A stretch of DNA of 34,619 nt from TMP-24 sp964600685 (GCA_964600685.1 CAZRKU010000024.1:1-34619), one strand, 5' to 3'. Numbered from the stretch's first letter, positions 22,183 through 29,787 are shown. A program made the numbers and translations. The notes: generated from the sequence alone by a model not told the origin.

Positions 22183-23360
22183 GCGATCAATCCACACCGG
22201 CACACCCGCCGCTGATGCGTATCCTTTTGGTGTTGCTGCCGCTGGCGGCGATACTTGCAGCGTTCGTCTGGATCGCCTGGCTCGATCCCCTGCGCGGTTT
22301 CAACAATGGCGCGCCACCCGTCGAGTCGCTGACGATCGAGCGGACCATCCTGGACGAGAACGGGATCGGTCTCCTGGTCCGCGCCGGCGGGTCGGAAGCC
22401 ATGAAAATCGCCCAGGTGGCAGTGGACGACGCCTTCTGGACCTTCACGCAAGACCCGCCGGGACCGATCAAGCGCGGTGAGGCCGTCTGGGTCCAGATCC
22501 CTTACCCTTGGGTTGTTGGCGAGGCGCATCTTGTCGCGCTGCTGTCGAATACCGGCACGATCTTCGAGGAACAGATCGCGGTGGCCGTGCCGACGCCCAA
22601 ACCTGCCGCTGCCCAGCTTCGCCTTCAGGCCATGGTCGGTGCTCTCGTCGGCCTGCTGCCGGTGGCCGTTGGCCTGATGTTTTATCCGGCAATGCGCAGT
22701 TTCGGCCGGGGCGGCATGAACTTCGTGCTGGCGCTGACCGTGGGCATGCTGGCCTTTCTGCTGCTCGACACCCTGTCCGAGTCGATGGAACTGGCCGCCG
22801 AGGCCGCTGCCGTGTTTCAGGGTTCGGCCATGGTCTGGCTGGCGGCGCTGGCGAGCTTCCTCCTGCTGATGGCGATCGGACGCTGGCGCGGCAGCCCGGA
22901 AGGTCTGGCGCTGGCCTATTTCATCGCCTTCGGCATCGGGTTGCATAACTTCGGTGAAGGTCTGGCAATCGGCGGCGCCTTTGCGGCAGGATCGGCGGGG
23001 CTTGGCACGTTCCTCGTCCTCGGCTTCGCACTGCACAACGTGACCGAAGGCATCGGCATTGCCGCGCCGATCCTTCGCATCCGCCCGCCGCTCTGGACCT
23101 TCGCCGCCCTGACGCTTCTGGCCGGCGGCCCGGCCGTGCTGGGAATGTGGGCAGGCAGCCTCGCCTATGCGCCGCAATGGTCAGCATTGGCACTGGCCAT
23201 CGGGGCGGGTGCCATTCTGCAGGTCATGGTCGAGGTCAGCGCCTATCTGATGCGCCAGAACAGCGACCGGCAGGCGGTGCTGCTGTCCCCGGCGGTTCTG
23301 GGCGGCTTTCTGGGCGGGATCGCGTTCATGTATGCCACCGCGGCGCTGATCAAGGTCTGA
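22179..23360 (+). CDS. ZIP-family metal transporter with N-terminal periplasmic domain
   Basis: A 393-residue protein. The C-terminal two-thirds (about 150-393) is a ZIP permease with eight hydrophobic segments and the two metal-binding helices GLHNFGEGLAIG and ALHNVTEGIGIA. The N-terminal third is unusual. A single anchor helix (about 13-35) is followed by a ~110-residue hydrophilic, beta-rich segment (ESLTIERTILDENGIGLL, then VAVPTPKPAAA before the first ZIP helix). This segment would lie in the periplasm. Translation is coupled to the oxidase gene by ATGA overlap. Metal, direction and partner are not known from sequence; the pairing suggests uptake of an ion oxidised or sensed by the enzyme. 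Confidence 0.85.
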   Translation: MSDQSTPAHPPLMRILLVLLPLAAILAAFVWIAWLDPLRGFNNGAPPVESLTIERTILDENGIGLLVRAGGSEAMKIAQVAVDDAFWTFTQDPPGPIKRGEAVWVQIPYPWVVGEAHLVALLSNTGTIFEEQIAVAVPTPKPAAAQLRLQAMVGALVGLLPVAVGLMFYPAMRSFGRGGMNFVLALTVGMLAFLLLDTLSESMELAAEAAAVFQGSAMVWLAALASFLLLMAIGRWRGSPEGLALAYFIAFGIGLHNFGEGLAIGGAFAAGSAGLGTFLVLGFALHNVTEGIGIAAPILRIRPPLWTFAALTLLAGGPAVLGMWAGSLAYAPQWSALALAIGAGAILQVMVEVSAYLMRQNSDRQAVLLSPAVLGGFLGGIAFMYATAALIKV

Positions 23361-23545
23361 CACGACCGGTGCCATCGGGTTGAACCATGCCAGATGGCAG
23401 GCGGACGTGATCCGGCACGCTGCTTGCCCGTGGCAGCCGCCGCTGCTGACCCGGCATCGAACCGGTCGCGTGCAATCCTTTCCGAAGCCACGTCCTGCTG
23501 ATCGGCGAAACATCGCCTGTGATGGAAGACTCACGGATATGTCGC

Positions 23546-23576
23546 TTGAACCTCTGGTTGCCAAAGGTTCTAGAGC
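23546..23576 (+). promoter_or_regulatory. CueR-like MerR-family promoter
   Basis: A TTGAAC -35 (23546-23551) and TAGAGC -10 (23571-23576) are 19 bp apart. Between them lies a near-perfect dyad, GAACCTCTGG (23548-23557), TTG, CCAAAGGTTC (23561-23570), 9 of 10 positions paired. The ACCT...AGGT arms and layout match CueR promoters such as E. coli copA. It stands 30 bp before the SCO gene; copper induction is predicted. The preceding 23361-23545 holds no gene. Confidence 0.72.
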
Positions 23577-23605
23577 GCAGTCGCAATCAATCACCCGGAT
23601 TCTTC

Positions 23606-24199
23606 ATGCGCCTTCGCCCCCTGCAAATCACGCTTTGGATGGCCGCCCTTGCGGCGACCCTTCTTTTTGGCTGGTCGCGGTGGATTGCCGAGGACCAAGG
23701 AACTGCGCTGTCTGCATCAACCTTCGAACCGACATTCGCCTTGGCGGACGGTGAAGGCAGGGTTCGGACCACTGGCGAGTTTCGCGGCAGGTTCCTGCTC
23801 GTCTTCTTCGGGTTCACCAATTGCCCGGATGTCTGCCCGACCACTCTGGCCGAGGTGGCGCAGGTCATGGATGATCTTGGGCCGGATGCCGACAAGGTGC
23901 GGCCAATCTTCATCTCGGTCGATCCCGAACGGGATCGGCGGCTGGGTCTTGATGACTTCACCCAAGCCTTCCACCCGGCGATCATTGGCCTTGCCGGGAC
24001 AGAGACGGAAACGCGCGCCGCCGCAGAGAGCTTCAAGATCTATTTCGAGCGTGAGGACGATACCTCCGCGCCGGACGGCTACACCATGTCGCACAGCCCG
24101 GGCCTTTTCCTCGTCGGCCCGGACGGTGCATGGATACGCCAGTTCACCTACGGCACGCCCGCCGCAGAGATTCTTTCCGACCTTCAATCGAGACTCTGA
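23606..24199 (+). CDS. SCO1/SenC-family copper chaperone
   Basis: A 197-residue membrane-anchored thioredoxin-fold protein. The start is ATG 23606, since the longer frame would begin upstream of the promoter at 23546-23576. One N-terminal helix (about 8-24) is followed by the CPDVCP copper site (Cys73, Cys77) and the third ligand His163 in MSHSPG. SCO proteins deliver copper to the CuA site of cytochrome c oxidase and handle periplasmic thiols. The next gene encodes a PCu(A)C chaperone 3 bp away, the usual partner. Expression probably follows copper through the CueR-like promoter. Confidence 0.9.
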   Translation: MRLRPLQITLWMAALAATLLFGWSRWIAEDQGTALSASTFEPTFALADGEGRVRTTGEFRGRFLLVFFGFTNCPDVCPTTLAEVAQVMDDLGPDADKVRPIFISVDPERDRRLGLDDFTQAFHPAIIGLAGTETETRAAAESFKIYFEREDDTSAPDGYTMSHSPGLFLVGPDGAWIRQFTYGTPAAEILSDLQSRL

Positions 24200-24202
24200 G
24201 TC

Positions 24203-24676
24203 ATGAAACGCCTGATCCTGACAACTGCCCTGACCCTCGCAGCGCCCGCAGCCTACGCCTGCGAGACCGTCACGCTCGGCGACCTGACAATCGGACATGC
24301 CTGGTCAAAGGCGACCATCGGCGCGAGCCGCCCGGCCGTGTTCTATGTCGAGATTGCCAACAATGGTGCTACAGATGACGCCCTTGTCGGCATCGCGACC
24401 CCGGCGGCCGGCAAGCCGATGCTGCATGAGACCGTGGTCACCGATGGCGTCGCCTCGATGCCACACGCCATGTCCGTTCCGGTTCCGGCGGGTCAGAGCG
24501 CCGAACTGGCCCCCGGCGGCTTTCACGGCATGCTGATGGGCCTTGCCGCGGCGCTGAAGGAGGGAGACCGCTTCCCGGTCACGCTGCGCTTCGAAAAGGC
24601 AGGCGAGGTCACGGTCAGCGTCGACGTCCTGTCCTTGCGTGCGGAGGGTTCGGATTGCGCGGACGCCGGACAGTGA
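24203..24676 (+). CDS. pcuC: Periplasmic copper chaperone PCu(A)C
   Basis: A 157-residue secreted protein with a signal peptide ending near AYA-CE. It has the full copper motif H75-x10-M86-x21-H108-x-M110, with Met73 just before, in a cupredoxin-like fold. It binds Cu(I) and passes it with SCO to cytochrome oxidase. Its own C-terminus has an extra Cys. The next, truncated SCO reading frame starts inside its 3' end. It is likely cotranscribed with the SCO gene at 23606. Confidence 0.92.
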   Translation: MKRLILTTALTLAAPAAYACETVTLGDLTIGHAWSKATIGASRPAVFYVEIANNGATDDALVGIATPAAGKPMLHETVVTDGVASMPHAMSVPVPAGQSAELAPGGFHGMLMGLAAALKEGDRFPVTLRFEKAGEVTVSVDVLSLRAEGSDCADAGQ

Positions 24677-24840
24677 TTCTCGGCCTCGGCGGGGCCGCTG
24701 CCGCCCTGGCCTTCATGCTGGGCCTTGGCGCCTGGCGCACGCGCAACAATCCGACCGCAAGCGCCGTCCTGCCGCTGCCCCTCGACGACATGGGCTGGCA
24801 GCTCACCGGTCATCGTGGGCAAATGGCCCGGCCGACCAGG
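24655..24840 (+). pseudogene. Truncated second SCO1/SenC gene (N-terminal fragment)
   Basis: From a TTG at 24655 (GGAGGG upstream, overlapping pcuC) the frame gives a Tat-like or anchor start (RRTVILGLGGAAAALAFM) and DDMGWQLTGHRGQ. That is the usual beginning of the SCO proteins that follow pcuC in Rhodobacterales. After about 24830 the similarity stops; CPxxxCP and the rest of the domain are absent, and the frame runs on into non-homologous residues. A deletion appears to have fused it to the remains of the next gene. Confidence 0.65.
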
Positions 24841-24865
24841 TCGCCCGCACGGCTGCGGAGTTCCG

Positions 24866-25156
24866 CGTGGGGGTGGCGTTGTGACGCGCTATGCGCATCT
24901 TTCAAAGATCACGGAAACAGTGCGCGAAGGGGTACGCGTGAAGGCCGGTGACAGGATCGCAGCTGTCGGGGCAACCGGCCTCGTCAGCGGCCCTAACCTT
25001 CATTACGAGGTGCGCGTCGACGGTCGGCCCGTAGATCCGACGGACCGCGACGCCCTGCCGGAACAGGAAATTGCGTCAGCTGACGACCTCGGTGCGCTTG
25101 AAACATGGCGCCGGGCGACCGGTTTCGCACGAACTTCACCGGAGAACAAAGGATGA
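24866..25156 (+). pseudogene. C-terminal remnant of an M23/LytM-type peptidase
   Basis: The frame ending at the TGA 25154-25156 encodes VVTRYAHLSKI, a spacer, VKAGDRIAAVGATGLVSG, then PNLHYEVRVDGRPVDP. This is the C-terminal half of a LytM endopeptidase domain with the second catalytic motif H-x-H-like (RYAHLS) and the final LHYEV strand. The N-terminal part with the HxxxD zinc ligands is missing, and no start or signal peptide precedes it. It sits directly behind the truncated SCO frame, so one deletion probably removed the ends of both. Its stop overlaps the next start, so an intact ancestor formed an operon. Confidence 0.65.
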
Positions 25157-25625
25157 CCTTCCTGCGCATTGGTCGTCGGCAGTTCATCCTCGCAGGGGCA
25201 GCTGCCGCTGCGCTAGCGCCGGCAAGGGTCAGCGCCGCCCATTCACGTGGTAAAGGGAAGGGGCTGCGAAGGATGGGTGGCTTAGCTGCGCAGCGAGGGG
25301 TTGACCGTCACGGATGAGATTTCCTACGCGACCCTTTTGATCCGCTACAAGATGGACCTTGGAATTCCCGCCAGGGCATTCTCTTGCCATACTGGGACGA
25401 TCAACGGATATGCGCTTGAAGCGCCATGCGCCTGCGGCAGATATCCGTCGGCTGCTGGTCGAAAAACCCGATGCGCTCGGTCTCGCTGTGCCCGATATGC
25501 CATATGGCTCCCCGGGAATGGGATCGGAGGATGGTCGCGATGCCTACGATGTCCTTCTCATCAAGCGCGATGGCACGCTTGAGGTGTTCACCAACTATCC
25601 GGCTGCGCAATTGCCTCGGCCATTG
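25153..25625 (+). pseudogene. Frameshifted DUF411 (copper-associated) gene
   Basis: A good start ATG 25153 and Tat leader (IGRRQFILAGAAAAALAPA) open a DUF411 protein, but homology then jumps through three frames. It continues as GLTVTDEISYATLLIRYKM and FSCHTGTINGYALE in a second frame (about 25300-25415), and as DIRRLLVEKPDALGLAVP, then MPYGSPGMG in a third (about 25438-25530). The conserved Cys cluster near the start is partly deleted. DUF411 proteins are small secreted metal-binding proteins found in copper and arsenic gene clusters. At least two frameshifts make this copy non-functional. Confidence 0.75.
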
Positions 25626-25952
25626 TCTATGGCTTGCGGGCGCCCGAGTTCGCCCAGACCCTGCCTGTCCCATAACCCGCAGACACTCCACCCGGAAAAG
25701 CGGGAGACGGGCGAACCCGATCCCGTCGCAGGACCGGTGTTCGCGACCGATCCCCCGCCCCGTCCCGGCAGGGGGGCGACAGCAGGGGCTGACGAGCCGC
25801 GCGCAGCCGGAATGGCGTCTCGCCAGGGAAGGACCGACGGCCCAAGTGGTGCCGATGGCCACAAAAGCAGCGCCGCGGCCGGGACGTTTGTTCATCCAGG
25901 GCGCCGCACCCGGGGGTCGGGGCCCGCGGCAACCCGCGGACCCCGATGTCGA
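25626..25952. other. Gene-poor stretch
   Basis: No convincing gene. A short plus-strand reading at about 25608-25676 ends in APEFAQTLPVP before a stop and may be the tail of a lost gene. The rest is GC-rich, low-similarity sequence between the decayed DUF411 gene and the 3' end of the multicopper oxidase gene. Confidence 0.5.
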
Positions 25953-27476
25953 TCATGCCGAGACGGCAAACTCGGTCATCATGCCCGTCGCCAGATGCGG
26001 CATGTGGTGGCAGTGCAGCATCCAGCGCGCGACCTCGCCCGCATCCACCGCGATCGTCACCATGCCCATCGGCGGCACATGCACCGTATCGCGCACCGCG
26101 CCGGCGATGCGCTGCATGTTGACGCCCACCACCTGGAAGGCATGGCCGTGCAGGTGCATCGGATGCGGCATCATTGACATGTTGTGGAAGGTGATCTCCA
26201 CCCGCTCGCCGGTTTTCGCCGTCACCGGAATGTGGCTGCCCCAGGTCTGGCCGTTGATCGTCCAGACATAGGGCATCATTGACCCGCCCAGCATCAACAT
26301 CGGCTGCGACGAGGCTGCCCGTTCCGGCAGGGGCGTCACCGCGCGCAGCGCGGCCTCCTGCGTCAGATCGGCGCTGAAGGCCGGATGGTCGGCCTCGGAC
26401 AGGTCTGCAACCTTCGTCACGGCCGCGCCGGGCGTGGCAAGGATCAGACCTGTCCGCTCTTTCGCGCCTTCCCGCAGCGCAAGGATCGGGAAGGCCCCGC
26501 CCTCGCCCGGCACCTCCAGCTCGATGTCGAGCCGCTGGCCCATGGCCAGGCCAAAGCGGCTGCCGGGCAAGGGCTGCACCGGCTCGCCGTCCACGGCGAC
26601 CAGCCGCCCCGGCAAAGTGCCGGTATCAAGCCAGAACACCGTCGCCGCCGCCGCGTTGATGACGCGGACCAGCACACGGCCGCCCCTGTCCACCTGCACG
26701 ACCTCGGGGTCGTCGAGCGTGCGATCGTTGGCGAGGTAGGCATCGAAGTTGTAGTCGTTCAGGTCCATCTCCATGCCGGCCGTGCCCGGCATCGTCATCG
26801 CGCCCTGCCCCATCGCGCCCATGTCCATGCCCGACATGTCCATGCCCTGCATGTTGCCCATGCCCTGCCCTTCCGGCATGGACATCGCGCCGGTCGCGGG
26901 CTGGCCCATGTCCATTCCGGCCATGCCCTGCATCGACGCACCGCCGGTGATCTCGGCCAGCACCTCGGCGGGCGACCTGAACGAGAAATCGTGCAGGAAC
27001 AGCGTCACCTCCTGCCGGTCGGCGGCCATGTCCTCGGGCCGCCGGACCACCAGCGGCGCGGCAAGCAGCAGCATCTCGTGCTCGGGGACATGGGCGTGCA
27101 TCCAGTGCGTGCCGGGCCGGGCGGCAAAGTCATAGGCGCGCGTCTCGCCCGGTTGCAGCATCGGCATCGGCAGGTCCGGGACGCCGTCCTGGGCATTCGG
27201 CGGAAGCTGCCCGTGCCAATGGATGATCGTCGGCGCGTCCAGCGTGTTGGTCAGATCGACGGCAAAGGCCTGGCCGGGATCAAGCACAAGACCGGAGCGG
27301 CCAGCGCCATCCAGCAGGCCCCAGACGGTTGCGGCCTTGCCCCGCACGTCGATCGTGCGGGTGGTGGCCGAAAGCGTCATCCGGGTGGATTGGGCCCGCA
27401 ACCGGGCGGGCAGGATCAGGGAAGCGGCCGAAGCCGTCGAGGCGGCCAGAAAGCCGCGGCGTGTCAGAAGCGACAT
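25953..27476 (-). CDS. Three-domain multicopper oxidase, CopA-like
   Basis: A 507-residue exported oxidase with a Tat leader (LTRRGFLAAS, cleavage near LRA). Copper motifs are IIHWHGQLP, THWMHAHVPEHEM, HPMHLHGHAFQ and WMLHCHHMPHLATGM, the last giving the T1 Cys, His and Met ligands. A Met-rich insertion with repeated MxxMxM clusters (about residues 205-250) is typical of CopA/CueO proteins that bind and oxidise Cu(I). The role is periplasmic copper detoxification. The start is ATG 27476 with GGAGA upstream; a longer frame lacks the Tat motif position. It is downstream of a small secreted protein gene in the same direction and unrelated in type to the two-domain enzyme at 21043. Confidence 0.9.
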   Translation of the reverse strand: MSLLTRRGFLAASTASAASLILPARLRAQSTRMTLSATTRTIDVRGKAATVWGLLDGAGRSGLVLDPGQAFAVDLTNTLDAPTIIHWHGQLPPNAQDGVPDLPMPMLQPGETRAYDFAARPGTHWMHAHVPEHEMLLLAAPLVVRRPEDMAADRQEVTLFLHDFSFRSPAEVLAEITGGASMQGMAGMDMGQPATGAMSMPEGQGMGNMQGMDMSGMDMGAMGQGAMTMPGTAGMEMDLNDYNFDAYLANDRTLDDPEVVQVDRGGRVLVRVINAAAATVFWLDTGTLPGRLVAVDGEPVQPLPGSRFGLAMGQRLDIELEVPGEGGAFPILALREGAKERTGLILATPGAAVTKVADLSEADHPAFSADLTQEAALRAVTPLPERAASSQPMLMLGGSMMPYVWTINGQTWGSHIPVTAKTGERVEITFHNMSMMPHPMHLHGHAFQVVGVNMQRIAGAVRDTVHVPPMGMVTIAVDAGEVARWMLHCHHMPHLATGMMTEFAVSA

Positions 27477-27546
27477 GTGAGTTCTCCAGTGAGTCGCAGG
27501 AAGTGAGGAACGGCCAGACCGGAGCAATGGCTTCCGATCCGCAAGG

Positions 27547-27906
27547 TCAGATCACTGCGACTTTCGGCGGGGGGCCGGGCGGCGGAATGGCCAGCAACGG
27601 CGCGAGCGGCGCATGACCGATGTGCAGGTCGGCGGCCTGCGCCACCCTTTCGACGCTACGGTTGGCCACCGGCAGGGTCGCCGCCGCAACGAGGCAATGC
27701 TGTCGGCACAACAGCATCTGTGCGTCGTCAGTCTGAGCCTCGTCCATCCCGGTCATGGCAACCGTGTGGCCAGCCATGACCATCATCTGGACATGTCCCG
27801 CCGCCATCTGCGGCCCAGCTTCGGTCAGGGTCAGCACGGGCACCAGCGTCACCAGCGCATAAGCTGCCAGAACCAAAGCGCGAATTTGGATACCCAGAAA
27901 GACCAT
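27547..27906 (-). CDS. Small exported protein upstream of the CopA-like oxidase
   Basis: A 119-residue protein with an N-terminal hydrophobic segment (about residues 5-28), a His/Met-rich stretch (AAGHVQMMVMAGHTVAM), a conserved-looking C-x3-C (LLCRQHCLVAAATLP) and a Pro-rich C-terminus. It is similar in style to the short DUF2946-like proteins that accompany copper genes, but not firmly assigned. It has an AGGAGC ribosome site at a good distance from ATG 27906. It lies 70 bp before the oxidase and is probably cotranscribed; periplasmic copper handling is a reasonable guess. Confidence 0.6.
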   Translation of the reverse strand: MVFLGIQIRALVLAAYALVTLVPVLTLTEAGPQMAAGHVQMMVMAGHTVAMTGMDEAQTDDAQMLLCRQHCLVAAATLPVANRSVERVAQAADLHIGHAPLAPLLAIPPPGPPPKVAVI

Positions 27907-27918
27907 GGAATGCTCCTA

Positions 27919-28230
27919 TCAGGTCAATCTGGCTTCGTCATATGACAGTTTGGTGTCTTGGGTCGCCAGTGCGATGCGACAGGCCGGCTCGTCGTCGGCA
28001 ACGATCATCCCGGCCCGGTCGCAAACCCGGCCGCGATCGGGCCGGACAAGCCGCAGGCTGATCCGGTATTCCTCGGCAAGCGCGGAATATTGCTCTGCAT
28101 CGCGGACACCCGGTTGCCACATCCGCAGGCCCAGGATGCCGGTGAACGATGCCACGGCGCCCCGAGGCACGATGGCCCGTCGCGCTGTCGCTTTGCCGGC
28201 CAGAGCGGTTTGCCGATCAGGTCTGCGCAC
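27919..28230 (-). pseudogene. N-terminal fragment of penicillin-binding protein 2 (mrdA)
   Basis: From a GTG at 28230 the frame reads like the start of PBP2: ATARRAIVPRGAV, a membrane helix ending LGLRMWQ, then RDAEQYSALAEEYRISLRL, RPDRGRVCDRAGMIVADD. It stops after about 103 residues, with a non-homologous tail, whereas PBP2 has about 600. The transpeptidase domain is absent. Several conserved positions differ (for example Cys where GRIFDR is usual), as expected in a decaying copy. It overlaps the 3' end of the ferric-reductase-like gene by 14 bp. Confidence 0.7.
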
Positions 28231-28966
28231 GGTCGCCACCCTCCCTTGTCGGGTCAGACCAACCCCTTGCGCCGACGGTCCGCAGGTAGGCGGCCCCGCG
28301 CAATGAGAAGACAACAAGGACCAGCCCCACGAACCAGGGCTGCAACGGGTTCGGATCGGGAACCGCACGATGGAAACTCAGGAAATGAGCGAACAGGAAA
28401 TAGGCGACATGCGCGACGGTCAGCCACCACAGCGGCAAAATGCCCATCTGGAGGAACTTCCAGCCCGAAACGCCAAGCCGTCGCATAGCCATGTCGCTGG
28501 ATGTCGCGGCAAGAAGGATGGTCAGGACAAGCGCGGCAAGCCCGATGGCATTGGCAAGCGCAAAACCGTTCTGGACCATGACGTAAACCCGAAGCTCCGG
28601 GTGCCATTCAAACCCGAAGAGCCGCATCAGGTCCCATTCGACCCAGCCGACCAGGATCACGGCGGTGTGGACAAGGGCAAGAAGACAGCCGTGGATGCCA
28701 AACTCGCGCCGGAGCGGCAGGATGAGGGTGGCCCGCCGCAGGAAACGCGTCAGCGGTCCGAGACCGACAGACATCGCGACAAGCACCAGTGAGGCGTCCG
28801 CGAACGCCCGGTTCCAGCGATGCATCGGGCTCCAACCGCCATGCACCATGGAAAAGCCGAGCACGAGCATCGCCCCGAGAGCCACCACGACCGCATGGCG
28901 GACCATCGTCTTTTGCAGGAGGTGACGGACAACGGGCCGTGCCCCCGCGCTTTCCGACATGTTCAT
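28217..28966 (-). CDS. Ferric-reductase-like transmembrane protein
   Basis: A 249-residue membrane protein with about six or seven helices of the ferric-reductase-like (YedZ/MsrQ-type haem-binding) domain. His residues occur within helices (GIHGCLLALVHTAVIL, LTVAHVAYFLFAHFLSFH) at spacings suited to haem b ligation. No FAD/NAD domain follows, so electrons would come from a partner or quinones. ATG 28966 has GGAGG 6 bases upstream and overlaps the stop of the preceding small membrane gene. It is the third gene of a minus-strand operon (29537 to 28217). Function is unassigned; metal or thiol redox at the membrane is plausible. Confidence 0.75.
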   Translation of the reverse strand: MNMSESAGARPVVRHLLQKTMVRHAVVVALGAMLVLGFSMVHGGWSPMHRWNRAFADASLVLVAMSVGLGPLTRFLRRATLILPLRREFGIHGCLLALVHTAVILVGWVEWDLMRLFGFEWHPELRVYVMVQNGFALANAIGLAALVLTILLAATSSDMAMRRLGVSGWKFLQMGILPLWWLTVAHVAYFLFAHFLSFHRAVPDPNPLQPWFVGLVLVVFSLRGAAYLRTVGARGWSDPTREGGDRAQT

Positions 28967-29253
28967 TCGATTCCTCCATCCGAAGCTGAACCGGGCCTTG
29001 CGGAATGGAGGGGCGGCCCCCCGGCATCACGAAATGCCCGCCAGGCACCAAAGGCCGCGACCCCCATGGCAATAACGCCTGCCGTTGCCAGATAGGGCCG
29101 AATGGGATCGAACCAGGCCAGCAGGGCCGGCCCACCGAAAATCAGCATCAGGATCTTGTTGCAGGTCGGGCAGGCAATCCCGAGAAAGCTTGCGATCCCG
29201 CCGGTCCCGGAGGTGCGCATCCGGCACTGCGGCACCCAAAGTCCGGCCGTCAT
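28963..29253 (-). CDS. Two-helix membrane protein with CPTC motif
   Basis: A 96-residue protein. A short N-terminus with one Cys (VPQCRMR) is followed by GIACPTCNKILMLIF, placing C-x2-C at the start of the first helix, and then a second helix (about 55-72: LATAGVIAMGVAAFGAW). The C-terminal tail is hydrophilic. C-x2-C near a membrane helix recalls small mercury/copper carriers (MerC/MerE style), but no family is certain. It overlaps both its neighbours by ATGA, so the three genes are translated as a unit. Confidence 0.6.
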   Translation of the reverse strand: MTAGLWVPQCRMRTSGTGGIASFLGIACPTCNKILMLIFGGPALLAWFDPIRPYLATAGVIAMGVAAFGAWRAFRDAGGPPLHSARPGSASDGGIE

Positions 29254-29537
29254 GCCGGCAAACCTCTCGGCAACTGGTCATCAAGGCCCAAGCTGAGGGC
29301 TTCAAGGACTAGCTTGCGCAGCTTGTCGCGTTGCTTGTCACTCAGGGTTGTCCCGATCCCGAACAGCGATTGTTGCTCTCTGATGGTCGGTTCCAACTTC
29401 GCCATGACCTTCCGGCGCGCGATGATCCGCTTGCGTTCGGCAGCGGCCTCCGCTTCGGACATGGTGGCGGGGTCACGCTCCTGAGGGGCGTAAACGCGCA
29501 GCTTGCCTATGTCTCGTCCGCGGTTATTGTCTGCCAT
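29250..29537 (-). CDS. Small hydrophilic protein, unknown
   Basis: A 95-residue, highly charged protein with long helical, coiled-coil-like stretches (EAEAAAERKRIIARRKVM; SDKQRDKLRKLVLEALSL) and no membrane segment or Cys. It is the first gene of the operon with the CPTC membrane protein and the ferric-reductase-like protein. The upstream region to the tRNA contains a 12-bp palindrome, TCGTTTAAACGA (29597-29608), which may be an operator. I do not recognise a family. Confidence 0.55.
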   Translation of the reverse strand: MADNNRGRDIGKLRVYAPQERDPATMSEAEAAAERKRIIARRKVMAKLEPTIREQQSLFGIGTTLSDKQRDKLRKLVLEALSLGLDDQLPRGLPA

Positions 29538-29619
29538 GACAAAGAGGTAGCAGAGCGGGTGACGGCGACCAATTGCTGTTGCACGTCGGCGCTTCGTCGT
29601 TTAAACGAGGCGTCGCGTA

Positions 29620-29692
29620 GCCCCAATAGCTCAGCTGGTAGAGCACTTCATTCGTAATGAAGGGGTCTTCGGTTCGAATCCGGATTGGGGCA
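29620..29692 (+). tRNA. tRNA-Thr (anticodon CGT)
   Basis: A 73-base cloverleaf: acceptor GCCCCAA/TTGGGGC with discriminator A, D arm GCTC...GAGC, anticodon stem CTTCA/TGAAG with loop TTCGTAA (anticodon CGT at 29653-29655), and T loop TTCGAAT. It reads ACG codons. CCA is not encoded. It borders the accessory block on its right side. Confidence 0.93.
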
Positions 29693-29787
29693 CGCGTTCG
29701 CCTTCTGCGTCACTCTTGCAACATCCTTGCAATGCAGCAGACGGCTTAGCGAAAATCCAATGAAAACAAGCGGGTTAGGCGCTTCCC

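Noticed and set aside
25626..25952. Open frames of 90-270 codons in this gap
   Set aside because: They start in decayed sequence, change frame relative to any homology, and have no ribosome site or recognisable domain.
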